64,000 nucleotides of DNA, taken from positions 1 through 64,000 of the forward strand of contig CAJFTO010000006.1 of the NCBI GenBank assembly GCA_904419955.1, given 5' to 3'. Every line of letters starts with the position of its first letter. Position 1 is the stretch's first letter. Source of the stretch: Candidatus Roslinia caecavium (lineage in GTDB: Bacteria; Bacillota; Clostridia; Monoglobales; Monoglobaceae). Below are positions 42,713-51,040 of the stretch, piece by piece. The notes under the pieces are model-generated. The model was given only the letters and a program-made list of their open reading frames with translations, was not told the DNA's origin and did not search any database. A program made the translations under genes and the position numbers.

Positions 42713-43336
42713 ATGACGAATAAAATCAAAGTTACGCGAAAGACGACCGAGTCCGCAATTGCAGTCGAGATAGAAAAAGGAGCTCTCAGAGCGGATTATA
42801 GAAAACTGATTAAGACGCCTCTGCCTTTTTTAAATCATATGATAGAGCACATAGCTTGGCGGGCGGCTTTGAATATTAAAATTGAAACGGAGCTTGACGA
42901 GTTCGAGCTTGCGCACTTAGTCTGCGAAGACGTCGGGATGACTCTTGGTCGCGCCGTGGGCGAGTACGTAAAGCGCTGCGACGTTCCCGGTTACGGATTC
43001 GCAGTAGGCATAATAGACGAGGCGAAAGCCGAAGCCGCGATCTCGTTTGAAGATCGTTCGCTGTTTACATTTGAATCAAAGATAGACTATCCCGAAAACG
43101 TGGAGGGTATGCCAAGCGAGGAGCTTCTCACATTTTTAGACGGCTTTGCACAGGGAGCAAGATGCACTTTAAGCGTGGATCTTGTACGCGGCGAAAACGG
43201 ACATCATATTTGGGAAGCCGTATACCGCGCGGTCGGTATAGCTCTCGGGCAGGCGCTTACGTTCGATCCCGAAAGGAGCGGACTGACTTCGGGAGTCGCC
43301 GGTAAAGTTGTATACGAGGTGGAAGTCGGAGAGTAG
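42713..43336 (+). CDS. HisB-like dehydratase with incomplete metal site
   Basis: The 207-residue protein aligns along its length with imidazoleglycerol-phosphate dehydratase, which removes water from the histidine precursor with two Mn ions. The second family signature is intact (GENGHHIWEAVYR, near residue 160). The first is not: where the family has D-x-H-H-x2-E-D, here the text is AHLVCED, keeping one His and losing the neighbouring one. The usual 'KHG' after HM is WRA. So one metal site is likely changed. SD GGAGG ten bases before ATG 42713. The HAD phosphatase gene follows after one base. Histidine synthesis or a related dehydration are both possible. Confidence 0.65.
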   Translation: MTNKIKVTRKTTESAIAVEIEKGALRADYRKLIKTPLPFLNHMIEHIAWRAALNIKIETELDEFELAHLVCEDVGMTLGRAVGEYVKRCDVPGYGFAVGIIDEAKAEAAISFEDRSLFTFESKIDYPENVEGMPSEELLTFLDGFAQGARCTLSVDLVRGENGHHIWEAVYRAVGIALGQALTFDPERSGLTSGVAGKVVYEVEVGE

Positions 43337-43337
43337 T

Positions 43338-44369
43338 ATGAATGAAAATGTAAAAAACGACAGACTTAGACCTCGTCTTGAGAAGTTCGATAAGATAATA
43401 TTCGACATGGACGGCGTAATAACCAGCGAATATATGTACTGGGAAGCGGCGGCGCTTACTGTGTACGAGCTTTTATTCAGTTATGAGAAATTCGGAAAGC
43501 GCGACATTGACAGGGAATATTGTCTAAAAAATCGCGCCGATCTGGTCAACGCGATCCTGTGTCATAGAAAAACGGTCGCAGCGGTCAAGGCGCTCGGCGT
43601 TAATACGAACTGGGATCTGGCGTATATAATTTTTTGCGTGTCGATATATAAAAATCATGAGCTTGAAAATATGGACGAATGGCATTTTGAGTCCGTCAGG
43701 ATGTTCATTGAAAATATCGAGACCAAGGCTCCCGAACTGTACGATTTATCCGCGGAGCTCGCTTCGCTCGGTACTTCGCGTCCGAAGGAATATTTTGTAA
43801 GAGGCGGAGACGGACTTTGGAAAGAACTTGTGAATACGTTTCAGCGCTGGTTTTTGGGCGATACGGACTTAGAAGGATTGAACGCCTACGAAACGCCGTT
43901 GTTGGAGCTAAACGATATAAAAAAGACGCTTGAATCGTTAAAGAATATGGGCGCGCGTCTTGGGATAGGAACCGGGCGCCCACGCGCCGAAATAATGACT
44001 CCGCTTAAAAAATGGGGTATCGAGGGATATTTTGAACCGGGCATGATCGCTACCTACGACGACGTATTAAAGGCGGAGAAGGATCTAAGTCCCGAGCTTC
44101 CGATCGCGAAACCGCACCCGTATGTATTTATTAAAGCGGCGTTTGGCGAAAAGCTGACCGATAAACAGATCTTAGACGGATTGACTTCCGGCTGCGATAT
44201 GTCCAAAACGCTTGTAGTCGGCGACGCTCCCAGCGATCTGATGGCCGCAAAGACCGCAGGAATGAAGTTTTTCGGCGTCTTAAGCGGCGTCGATAAAGAG
44301 TCGGCCAGAAAATATTTCAGAGAGAACGGCGCGGATTATATATTCGACGATATTACATATATGGTATGA
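43338..44369 (+). CDS. HAD-superfamily phosphatase
   Basis: The 343-residue protein has all four HAD motifs: DMDGVIT (motif I, about residue 20), GTGRPR with the motif II Thr, a Lys in IAKPHPY, and VGDAPSD (motif IV). A large helical insertion between motif I and II (residues about 30-195) is a C1-type cap and makes the protein longer than simple HADs. One base separates it from the HisB-like gene, so translation is coupled. A histidinol-phosphate phosphatase role is attractive, since in some bacteria HisB carries such a HAD domain, but this is inference. Start ATG 43338 follows a GGAG. Confidence 0.8.
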   Translation: MNENVKNDRLRPRLEKFDKIIFDMDGVITSEYMYWEAAALTVYELLFSYEKFGKRDIDREYCLKNRADLVNAILCHRKTVAAVKALGVNTNWDLAYIIFCVSIYKNHELENMDEWHFESVRMFIENIETKAPELYDLSAELASLGTSRPKEYFVRGGDGLWKELVNTFQRWFLGDTDLEGLNAYETPLLELNDIKKTLESLKNMGARLGIGTGRPRAEIMTPLKKWGIEGYFEPGMIATYDDVLKAEKDLSPELPIAKPHPYVFIKAAFGEKLTDKQILDGLTSGCDMSKTLVVGDAPSDLMAAKTAGMKFFGVLSGVDKESARKYFRENGADYIFDDITYMV

Positions 44370-44415
44370 GCGCTTTTGCTCAAGCGAGCCTTATCAGATA
44401 TGGCGGGTTTAGAGC

Positions 44416-44445
44416 TTGATTTGATAAGAGACGTGTCTGTATTAT
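44416..44445 (+). promoter_or_regulatory. Possible promoter of the fumarase beta gene
   Basis: TTGATT (44416-44421), 18-base spacer, TATTAT (44440-44445). Confidence 0.4.
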
Positions 44446-44553
44446 AAATATTCGATAAATATATATTGTACTAAAAAATATCAAGATAGATTTTAAATGC
44501 GATTTGATCTATAACACAATCGCTAATATAAAAAAGAAGGGGTTAAAAATCAC

Positions 44554-45087
44554 ATGGCTATAAAACTTGAGCTTCCGCTTACTCACGAAAAGCTCGAAAA
44601 GCTAAAAACCGGAGACAGCGTGTTGATAAGCGGAGTAATCTATACGGCGCGCGACGCCGCGCACAAGCGTATGATCGAAAGTCTTGAAAACGGAGAAGAG
44701 TTACCTTTTGATATAAAAGATTCGACGATCTATTACGCCGGGCCGACGCCGGCTAAACCCGGGGCGGTTATCGGATCGTGCGGACCTACCACGAGCGGAC
44801 GTATGGACGCGTACGCGCCTAAATTGATAGAGCTCGGCCTTACCGGAATGATAGGCAAGGGCGGTCGTTCCGACGCGGTCGTGGACGCGATGAAAAAATA
44901 CGGCGCGGTTTATTTCGGAGCGATAGGCGGAGCCGGAGCGCTGATAGCTAAGAGTATAGTATCCGCAGAGATCGTAGCGTACGAGGATTTAGGAGCCGAG
45001 GCGATCAGAAAACTGACGGTCAAGGATTTCCCTGCGATAGTCGTTATAGACAGAACGGGAAAGAACTTGTATAACGAACATGAGTAA
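44554..45087 (+). CDS. Fumarase/tartrate dehydratase beta subunit
   Basis: The 177-residue protein is the beta (C-terminal) domain of class I Fe-S hydro-lyases. Its middle has GPTPAKPG, SCGPTTSGRMD and GMIGKGG, and its end has FPAIVVIDRTG; these line the substrate site. Members are fumarase, L(+)-tartrate dehydratase or similar and need an alpha subunit that holds the [4Fe-4S] cluster. No alpha subunit is in the window, so the partner must be encoded elsewhere. A separate promoter and a terminator isolate it from its neighbours. Confidence 0.88.
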   Translation: MAIKLELPLTHEKLEKLKTGDSVLISGVIYTARDAAHKRMIESLENGEELPFDIKDSTIYYAGPTPAKPGAVIGSCGPTTSGRMDAYAPKLIELGLTGMIGKGGRSDAVVDAMKKYGAVYFGAIGGAGALIAKSIVSAEIVAYEDLGAEAIRKLTVKDFPAIVVIDRTGKNLYNEHE

Positions 45088-45104
45088 TTGAAATATATGA
45101 ATTA

Positions 45105-45140
45105 AAAGCCGGGTCGATTAAAGTATACCCGGCTTTGATT
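45105..45140. terminator. Bidirectional terminator after the fumarase beta gene
   Basis: AAAGCCGGGT (45105-45114) pairs perfectly with ACCCGGCTTT (45127-45136); T-containing tails on both strands. Confidence 0.8.
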
Positions 45141-45154
45141 GTAGGTTGCAAAAA

Positions 45155-45757
45155 TTATTTATTATTTCTGAGTTTAGAGATAAAATTTAAATATTCTTCT
45201 TGCAATCCCGCCTTATTAATAATATCCAGCATAGCGGACGTGGACAGTTTGGCCGGCAGTCCGAGTTCAATAAGCAGCTTTTTGCGAAGCTGAGAACTGT
45301 TTTCTTTTCCGATAAATCCGTCGTCGAAAAGAGTTTTTTTAGTTATTTCGATATTCGGACGCTCCGGCGAATCCGAAGTAGAGACAGAAGTGAGCTTGGA
45401 TAGGATATCGAGTAATATCTCTTCACTCATCCCCTCTACGCCGAGTAGACCCTCCTTACCGGCTTGTTCTTTTCTCTTTTCTTTTCCTTTTACAGCGGGA
45501 ATATAGGCGTGCTTTACAGAGCCTTCTTTTCCAACGCAGGTCTTGATATAGTTGCGTATTCTAAAACCGGAGCTGTCCGAATCCGTTAGAATTATTATTC
45601 CATTCCTCTTAGCCAAAAAGCGAATGGAATTCATCAGCTGAGGAGAGCGATATAGATCAAATCCGTTAGTACAAATTATCGGCGCGTCGGTTATCTTCTT
45701 TAGCTTTTCTTTATCGTATTTTCCTTCAACAATTATAGCTTCTTTTATATGTATCAT
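45155..45757 (-). CDS. rnmV: Toprim nuclease, ribonuclease M5-like
   Basis: RNase M5 matures 5S rRNA precursors in Firmicutes. The 200-residue protein has the Toprim motifs IVEGKYDKEKL (catalytic Glu near residue 11) and ILTDSDSSGFRIR (Asp-x-Asp near residue 59), then VKHAYIP and a C-terminal domain of the DUF4093 type (TKKTLFDDGFIG onward) seen in the clostridial members. Neighbouring ksgA, common for RnmV, is absent. There is no SD: a perfect promoter lies so close that the mRNA would begin only two or three bases before the ATG. The rnmV name is by family and not proven. Confidence 0.8.
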   Translation of the reverse strand: MIHIKEAIIVEGKYDKEKLKKITDAPIICTNGFDLYRSPQLMNSIRFLAKRNGIIILTDSDSSGFRIRNYIKTCVGKEGSVKHAYIPAVKGKEKRKEQAGKEGLLGVEGMSEEILLDILSKLTSVSTSDSPERPNIEITKKTLFDDGFIGKENSSQLRKKLLIELGLPAKLSTSAMLDIINKAGLQEEYLNFISKLRNNK

Positions 45758-45766
45758 AATATTTTC

Positions 45767-45795
45767 ATTATATGTTAACAGATATATTATGTCAA
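45767..45795 (-). promoter_or_regulatory. Consensus promoter giving a near-leaderless rnmV mRNA
   Basis: On the minus strand TTGACA (45790-45795), 17-base spacer, TATAAT (45767-45772). The start codon begins nine bases after the -10 box. A plus-strand TATAAT at 45803-45808, possibly serving the flippase gene, lies just beyond the -35. Confidence 0.7.
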
Positions 45796-45825
45796 GCGGG
45801 CATATAATATTTTGAGGTGATAAAG

Positions 45826-47226
45826 TTGGAAGGAACCAAAAATAAGAGAAACCGATTAATTTGGAATACGGCGCTGAAAAGCGCGTTGATTTTATTGTGC
45901 TCCGGGATATGCAGCAAATCGATAGATTTCTGTTTTAAGGCGTATTATTCGAGAAAGCTTGGCGCCGAAGGAATGGGACTATATTCGTTAGTGTTTGATT
46001 TAAGCGGAATATTTGTTATGCTGTGCAACGCGGGTTTGGGAACGGCGATCGCCAAAATCGTCTCAGAAAATGTAGAGACTAAAAATTTTGCGATGATAAA
46101 AAAATGCATGGATACGTCTTTGAAAATTGTGTGCTCAATGGGAGCTTTAATTATAATATTCGTAAGTATTTTTTCAGGAACTATAGCGGAAAACATTTTA
46201 GGCGATAATCGAGCTAAGATATGTATTATTTTTGTTATACCGTCTGTTTTGTTTATGGGAATAGCAAGTTGTATAAAGGGGTATTTCTATGCAGTCCGTA
46301 AAGTGAAAATACCTGCCAGCTCCGAACTGATCGAACAAGCTGTAAAGGTCATAACAATTACGTATTTTTTGAATCAATTCTATTCCGAAAATATCGTTTT
46401 AAGGTGTATCTCCGTATGTTTAGGCTTTACGATCGGAGAACTCTCATCGTGTTTATATCTGCTTATTTTTTATAGGTTAGATATAAATAAATATGTAAAC
46501 TTATGTAAGGTTAAAGAGCTTTACATTAATTCCGGCGTGATGTTTAGGAAGCTCATGGCTGTTTCGGTTCCTACGCTTTTTAGTTCGTTTATTACGTCGA
46601 CTTTAGTGATGCAGGAGGGGGTCTGGGTCGTATCCGGTTTGGTGAAATTTGGACTTGAGTATGGCGACGCGCTTTCAAAGCTGGGGATTTTTGACGGTAT
46701 GCTTATGCCGCTGCTTGGATTTCCGCTTATGATCACGGGTTCGGTATTTGCGCTGCTTGTGCCGGAGATATCGAGGGCGAACGCGCTAGATAGCCGAATT
46801 AGACTAAAAACGTTAATATCGAAATTGTATTCCATTGGTTTTATGATAGGTTCGTTCGTAGCCCTTTGTTACATAATATTTGCGGATTTTTTATGCATAA
46901 CGATATATAATAACGCGGATATGATATACTTTTTAAGAATTTTTTCTTTTTTGTTGCCGCTTATGTTTATTGAATCGATCTCTGTCGCCGTTTTAAACGG
47001 AATGGGTCTTCAGAAGGAGATCTTGCTATATAATATTTTAGACTCTGCATACAGGTTGGCGGTAGTGTTTTTTTTGATCCCCGTCGTCGGGATCTACGGG
47101 ATGGTTGCAATGATTTTAGGAAGTAATATTTTGACTACTGCGTTATATTTTTTCACAGTGTGCTTTAAGGTGGGATTTTTGCCGGCGAAGATCGGCAGTC
47201 TGAAGCGGCGAGTCGGGAGAACTTAG
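45826..47226 (+). CDS. SpoVB/MurJ-like polysaccharide flippase
   Basis: The 466-residue protein has about fourteen membrane segments of the MOP superfamily, with a start block (SGICSKSIDFCFKAYYSRKLG) and the PTLFSSFITSTL helix near residue 250 that fit the SpoVB/polysaccharide-exporter group. SpoVB moves cell-wall precursors in the spore cortex pathway; other members flip lipid-linked sugars. The SD GAGGTG includes the GTG at 45817, so TTG 45826, six bases after it, is the likelier start. It is divergent from the rnmV-like gene, with closely packed promoters. Confidence 0.82.
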   Translation: MEGTKNKRNRLIWNTALKSALILLCSGICSKSIDFCFKAYYSRKLGAEGMGLYSLVFDLSGIFVMLCNAGLGTAIAKIVSENVETKNFAMIKKCMDTSLKIVCSMGALIIIFVSIFSGTIAENILGDNRAKICIIFVIPSVLFMGIASCIKGYFYAVRKVKIPASSELIEQAVKVITITYFLNQFYSENIVLRCISVCLGFTIGELSSCLYLLIFYRLDINKYVNLCKVKELYINSGVMFRKLMAVSVPTLFSSFITSTLVMQEGVWVVSGLVKFGLEYGDALSKLGIFDGMLMPLLGFPLMITGSVFALLVPEISRANALDSRIRLKTLISKLYSIGFMIGSFVALCYIIFADFLCITIYNNADMIYFLRIFSFLLPLMFIESISVAVLNGMGLQKEILLYNILDSAYRLAVVFFLIPVVGIYGMVAMILGSNILTTALYFFTVCFKVGFLPAKIGSLKRRVGRT

Positions 47227-47281
47227 TTCGGGGCTATTTACTTGTTTTTGCGTACGTATCCGATAAATTAAGACAAATTTA

Positions 47282-47311
47282 TTGACTTATGCTCTAATTT
47301 GGTGTTATAAT
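47282..47311 (+). promoter_or_regulatory. Promoter of the hisZG operon
   Basis: TTGACT (47282-47287), 18-base spacer, TATAAT (47306-47311). No T-box or histidine-rich leader peptide is seen. Confidence 0.6.
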
Positions 47312-47398
47312 AATAAATATTTTACTTGAAACTGCCTATGTTTACCTTTAAAACGGGCTGTTTAATAAATAGATATTTGGATGTGATTGTTTTTGGAT

Positions 47399-49042
47399 AT
47401 GGATAGGATAGCGCATACGCCGGCCGGTTTGGCGGACGTATTATGCGACGAATGCGAGCTGAAATACTCTATAGAAAGCGCGGCGCGGGAGGTATTTAAA
47501 AAATACGGATACAGGATGATTCAAACTCCGATGTTTGAATATTACGATATGTACGACGTTACTTCTCCGATCCATGCGGAGGATATGTTTAAGTTCTTCG
47601 ACGCGGATGGGAGAATGTTGGCTTTGCGTCCGGACATTACCACTTCGGTCGCGAGAATCGCCGGCGCCAAGAATATAGGGGAAGATCTGCCGCTTAGGTT
47701 ATTTTATTGCGGCAGCGCTTTTAGAAACGAAGAGAACTTTAGCCAAGCGAGACAGCGTGAATTTACCCAGGTCGGCGTCGAGCTGATAGGGGACGCGTCC
47801 CCGGAAGCGGACGCGGAGATAATTGAAATAACTATAGACACGCTTTCTAAATCCGGGCTTAAGAGATTTCAAGTCGACATAGGTCAGGTGGAATTCTTTA
47901 AGGGCTTGACCGAGCAAGCGGGATTGGATAGTTTTACCGAAAATACCATACGCAGATATATCGACGATAAAGATTTCGTATCTCTTGAAAACGAGCTCAA
48001 AAAATGCGATATCGACGATTATCTGAAGGATATGTTTTTGGAACTTCCGAAGATGTTCGGCGAGATCGATATCGTTCGCAAGGCTTTAGCCGACGATAAG
48101 CTGAATCCGCGTTCAAAGGCCGCTCTTGACAATTTGATGCAGGTATATCAAATCTTATCCGAGCGCGGGCTTGAGAATTTCGTTTCTATCGATCTGTCGA
48201 TGGTTCCGAATCTTAATTATTATACCGGGATCATAATAAAAGGATTTACTCACGGAGTGGGCTTTCCGGTATGCGCAGGCGGACGTTACGATAATCTTAT
48301 TGCGAATTTCGGAAGAGATTTGCCGGCGACGGGCGTCGCGATTGGCGTGGAACGAGTGATGGCGTCTTTATCGGCGGAGGAGTCTGAAAACGAGATAGAA
48401 AAGGATTCGCCGCAGTATGTTACGGTCGCGTTGGCTAAAGGCAGACTTGCGGAACTGTCCGTCGATATTTTTGAAAAGATCGGTTGCGACGTCACGCAGC
48501 TTAGAGAGAAATCAAGAAAATTAATATTTACGGACGACGAAAACAAGCTGAAGTTTATTTTGGTGAAAGCTTCGGACGTGCCAACTTATGTCGAGTACGG
48601 CGCGGCGGATATAGGTATAGTCGGCAAGGATACGATCTTGGAAAGCGGAAAGAACGTCTACGAGGTTTTGGATCTGGGATTCGGCAAGTGTAAGATGGCG
48701 GTCGCCGGATATCCGGAGATGAAAGATAATTTAGACGGAACCAACCTGCTTCGCGTGGCCAGCAAGTATCCGCATATCGCCAGAGACTATTTCCATCGAC
48801 AGAAGGGGCAGACGGTCGATATCATAAAGCTGAACGGTTCGGTTGAATTGGGACCGATCGTAGGCCTGTCGGACGTTATAGTCGATATCGTTGAGAGCGG
48901 AAAGACGCTGAAAGAAAACGGACTTGAAGTTCTTGAGGATATTTGCGATCTGAGCGCAAGGCTGATAGTAAACAGGGTCAGCATGAAACTGCACCGCGAG
49001 AAAATCACCGCGCTTATAGGAAAGATAAAAGAAGAAATTTAA
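47399..49042 (+). CDS. hisZG: HisZ-HisG fusion, ATP phosphoribosyltransferase
   Basis: HisG joins ATP and PRPP in the first step of histidine synthesis. Short HisG needs HisZ, a histidyl-tRNA synthetase-like subunit, for activity and feedback control. Here both are in one chain of 547 residues. HisZ comes first (about 1-330: motif 2-like [12 protein letters not shown], motif 3-like [13 protein letters not shown]) and HisG-short second (about 338-547: [20 protein letters not shown] and the signature block ending in [13 protein letters not shown]). Normally they are separate genes. The start is uncertain (TTG 47387, TTG 47393 or ATG 47399) because only a weak GGATGTGA lies upstream. Next come hisA and hisIE. 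Confidence 0.88.
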   Translation: MDRIAHTPAGLADVLCDECELKYSIESAAREVFKKYGYRMIQTPMFEYYDMYDVTSPIHAEDMFKFFDADGRMLALRPDITTSVARIAGAKNIGEDLPLRLFYCGSAFRNEENFSQARQREFTQVGVELIGDASPEADAEIIEITIDTLSKSGLKRFQVDIGQVEFFKGLTEQAGLDSFTENTIRRYIDDKDFVSLENELKKCDIDDYLKDMFLELPKMFGEIDIVRKALADDKLNPRSKAALDNLMQVYQILSERGLENFVSIDLSMVPNLNYYTGIIIKGFTHGVGFPVCAGGRYDNLIANFGRDLPATGVAIGVERVMASLSAEESENEIEKDSPQYVTVALAKGRLAELSVDIFEKIGCDVTQLREKSRKLIFTDDENKLKFILVKASDVPTYVEYGAADIGIVGKDTILESGKNVYEVLDLGFGKCKMAVAGYPEMKDNLDGTNLLRVASKYPHIARDYFHRQKGQTVDIIKLNGSVELGPIVGLSDVIVDIVESGKTLKENGLEVLEDICDLSARLIVNRVSMKLHREKITALIGKIKEEI

Positions 49043-49145
49043 TTGACCGGTTACATAATGAATCAAGTTGCGCGAACTTTTAAATATAGACGTTTGCGCG
49101 AATTAAAAAGACCGGCGAAAGCCGGCGGAATGGAGAAATTAAGAG

Positions 49146-49859
49146 ATGACGATTTATCCTGCGATAGATATTATAGACGGAAAATGCGTGAGGCTGGTGC
49201 AGGGTGATTACAGCCAAAAAACCACTTTTTCGGATTCTCCGCTTGACGTAGCTAAGAAATGGCGCTCGATGGGCGGCGAATTTATACACTTGGTAGACTT
49301 GGACGGCGCCAAGTCGGGAGACACTCCCAATTTTGAGCTCGTTACCCGGATCGCTAAAGCGCTCGATATCCCCGTTGAAATAGGCGGAGGGATACGCAAT
49401 ATGGAAACGGTGGATAAATATTTGCAAAATGGCGTGTTTAGAGTTATAATTGGAACGGCGGCGGTGAAAAATCCCGAATTTGTCAGGGAGGCCGTAGAAA
49501 AATACGACGACAGAATCGTCGTTGGGATCGACGCTAAAGACGGTATGGCGGCTATCAGCGGCTGGGAGGACGTCAGCGAGGCTCCGGCTTTGGAGTTGGC
49601 GAAACGGATGCGGGATTATGGCGTTAAAAGCATAATTTACACCGATATCGCCACGGACGGCATGCTCGGAGGGCCTAATATCGAGGCCATGCGAGAGATG
49701 AAAAATAATGTAGATGTAGAAATCATAGCTTCCGGCGGCGTGTCTTCGATAGACGACGTGCGTAGATTGAAAGAAACGGGCGTTGAAGGAGCTATTATAG
49801 GCAAGGCGCTGTATACAGGCGACATAGATTTAAAATTGGCGATAGAGGAAGGAAGATAA
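49146..49859 (+). CDS. hisA: ProFAR isomerase
   Basis: HisA performs the Amadori isomerisation of ProFAR to PRFAR in histidine synthesis. The 237-residue (beta-alpha)8 barrel has the catalytic Asp in AIDIIDGKCVRL (residue 8 region) and the second in TDIATDGML (near residue 168), with phosphate loops GGGIRN and ASGGVSS. The hisIE gene begins three bases after its stop. In most operons hisF lies between hisA and hisI; here it does not. Confidence 0.96.
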   Translation: MTIYPAIDIIDGKCVRLVQGDYSQKTTFSDSPLDVAKKWRSMGGEFIHLVDLDGAKSGDTPNFELVTRIAKALDIPVEIGGGIRNMETVDKYLQNGVFRVIIGTAAVKNPEFVREAVEKYDDRIVVGIDAKDGMAAISGWEDVSEAPALELAKRMRDYGVKSIIYTDIATDGMLGGPNIEAMREMKNNVDVEIIASGGVSSIDDVRRLKETGVEGAIIGKALYTGDIDLKLAIEEGR

Positions 49860-49862
49860 GAA

Positions 49863-50501
49863 ATGGAATTTTTAAACGATCTCAAATTTGATGAAAAGGG
49901 GCTTATTCCCGCAGTGGCGCAAGACGCCGTCAGCGGCGAGGTTCTTATGCTTGCGTATATGAACGAGGAAAGCATAAAGAAGACGATAGAGACCGGACAT
50001 GCGACATATTTTAGCCGCAGCAGAAACGAGCTTTGGGAAAAGGGCGCGACGAGCGGGAACTATCAGGACGTTGTGGATATGTACGTCGACTGCGACGGCG
50101 ACGCAATAGTAGTAAAGGTCAGACAGACCGGATCCGCTTGTCACACAGGAAACAGATCCTGCTTTTTCCGTAAGGTCGTAGACGGAAAATTGATTGAGAT
50201 CCCTACCGGATTAGCGGCGAGACCGGGAATTTTATACGATGTGTATAACGTTATAGTCGATCGTGTAAAAAATCCGAAAGAAGGCTCGTATACGAATTAT
50301 TTATTTGAAAAGGGTCTGGATAAGATGCTTAAAAAGGTCGGCGAAGAGTCTGCGGAGGTGATTATCGCCTCCAAAAACCGCATTAAAGCCGAAGTTCAAT
50401 ATGAAACGGCGGATCTGCTGTATCATTTATCAGTCGTTCTCGTTGAAGAGGGGCTTACATGGGACGACATATTCGTCGAGCTTCAAGGTAGATATAAATA
50501 A
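49863..50501 (+). CDS. hisIE: Bifunctional PR-AMP cyclohydrolase/PR-ATP pyrophosphatase
   Basis: HisIE carries out steps two and three of histidine synthesis. The HisI half (residues about 1-110) has [19 protein letters not shown] with the zinc and magnesium ligands, and the HisE half (about 122-212) has [12 protein letters not shown] and [12 protein letters not shown]. Length 212 is normal for a fused HisIE. The SD (AGGAAGG) is in the end of hisA, three bases between the genes. Confidence 0.96.
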   Translation: MEFLNDLKFDEKGLIPAVAQDAVSGEVLMLAYMNEESIKKTIETGHATYFSRSRNELWEKGATSGNYQDVVDMYVDCDGDAIVVKVRQTGSACHTGNRSCFFRKVVDGKLIEIPTGLAARPGILYDVYNVIVDRVKNPKEGSYTNYLFEKGLDKMLKKVGEESAEVIIASKNRIKAEVQYETADLLYHLSVVLVEEGLTWDDIFVELQGRYK

Positions 50502-50561
50502 TTTTTGGAAAAAATAATTAAAATACATAATTTTATAATTTGATTTAGGAGGAACATGGAA

Positions 50562-50942
50562 ATGATCGGGATTGAACATGTAGGTATATTCACCAAGGAC
50601 ACGGCGGCGCTAAAGGATTGGTACATGGATATGTTCGGCTGGAAAGTCGTTTACGACAACGGTAAGGGAACATATTTTCTAAAAGCCGACGACGGTTCGA
50701 TGGTAGAGTTCGGTATGACGGATATCGACGGCGGAAAGCATGAGCTTAAGGCTTCGGGAATAAGGCATCTTGCGATTTCGGTCGGTACGGACGAGTTTGA
50801 AGCGCTTGCAAATAAGCTTAAGGAAGCGGGCGTTAAGGTCATAACCGACGCCGCCGTTAACGCGAAGGGGATCGGAACAATGTATTTTGAAGATCCAGAC
50901 GGCAACGTGCTGCACCTTATAAGCAGAGAGAATCCGCTTTAA
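50562..50942 (+). CDS. VOC-family (glyoxalase-like) protein
   Basis: The 126-residue protein has the two beta-alpha-beta-beta-beta halves of the vicinal oxygen chelate fold: GIEHVGIFTKD with a metal His at residue 5 region, RHLAISVG at the half boundary and MYFEDPDGNVLHLI with the Glu ligand at the end. Family members include glyoxalase I and dioxygenases; this one cannot be assigned a substrate. AGGAGG is three bases before ATG 50556 but nine before ATG 50562, so the latter is used. It follows hisIE by 60 bases. Confidence 0.85.
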   Translation: MIGIEHVGIFTKDTAALKDWYMDMFGWKVVYDNGKGTYFLKADDGSMVEFGMTDIDGGKHELKASGIRHLAISVGTDEFEALANKLKEAGVKVITDAAVNAKGIGTMYFEDPDGNVLHLISRENPL

Positions 50943-50963
50943 TAACGACATTAAGATTCAAAC

Positions 50964-50993
50964 GTAGATGAGGCCGAAAACGGCCTCGTCTAC
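50964..50993 (+). repeat. Strong hairpin without a U-tract
   Basis: GTAGATGAGGCCG (50964-50976) and CGGCCTCGTCTAC (50981-50993) pair over 13 positions with one G-U, with a loop of four A. No T run follows, so it is a weak terminator or an RNA-stabilising hairpin at the 3' end of the his operon. Confidence 0.6.
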
Positions 50994-51040
50994 GCCAACA
51001 TTATATTTAATGTTATTTTATATTTGGGTTGTGATATAAA

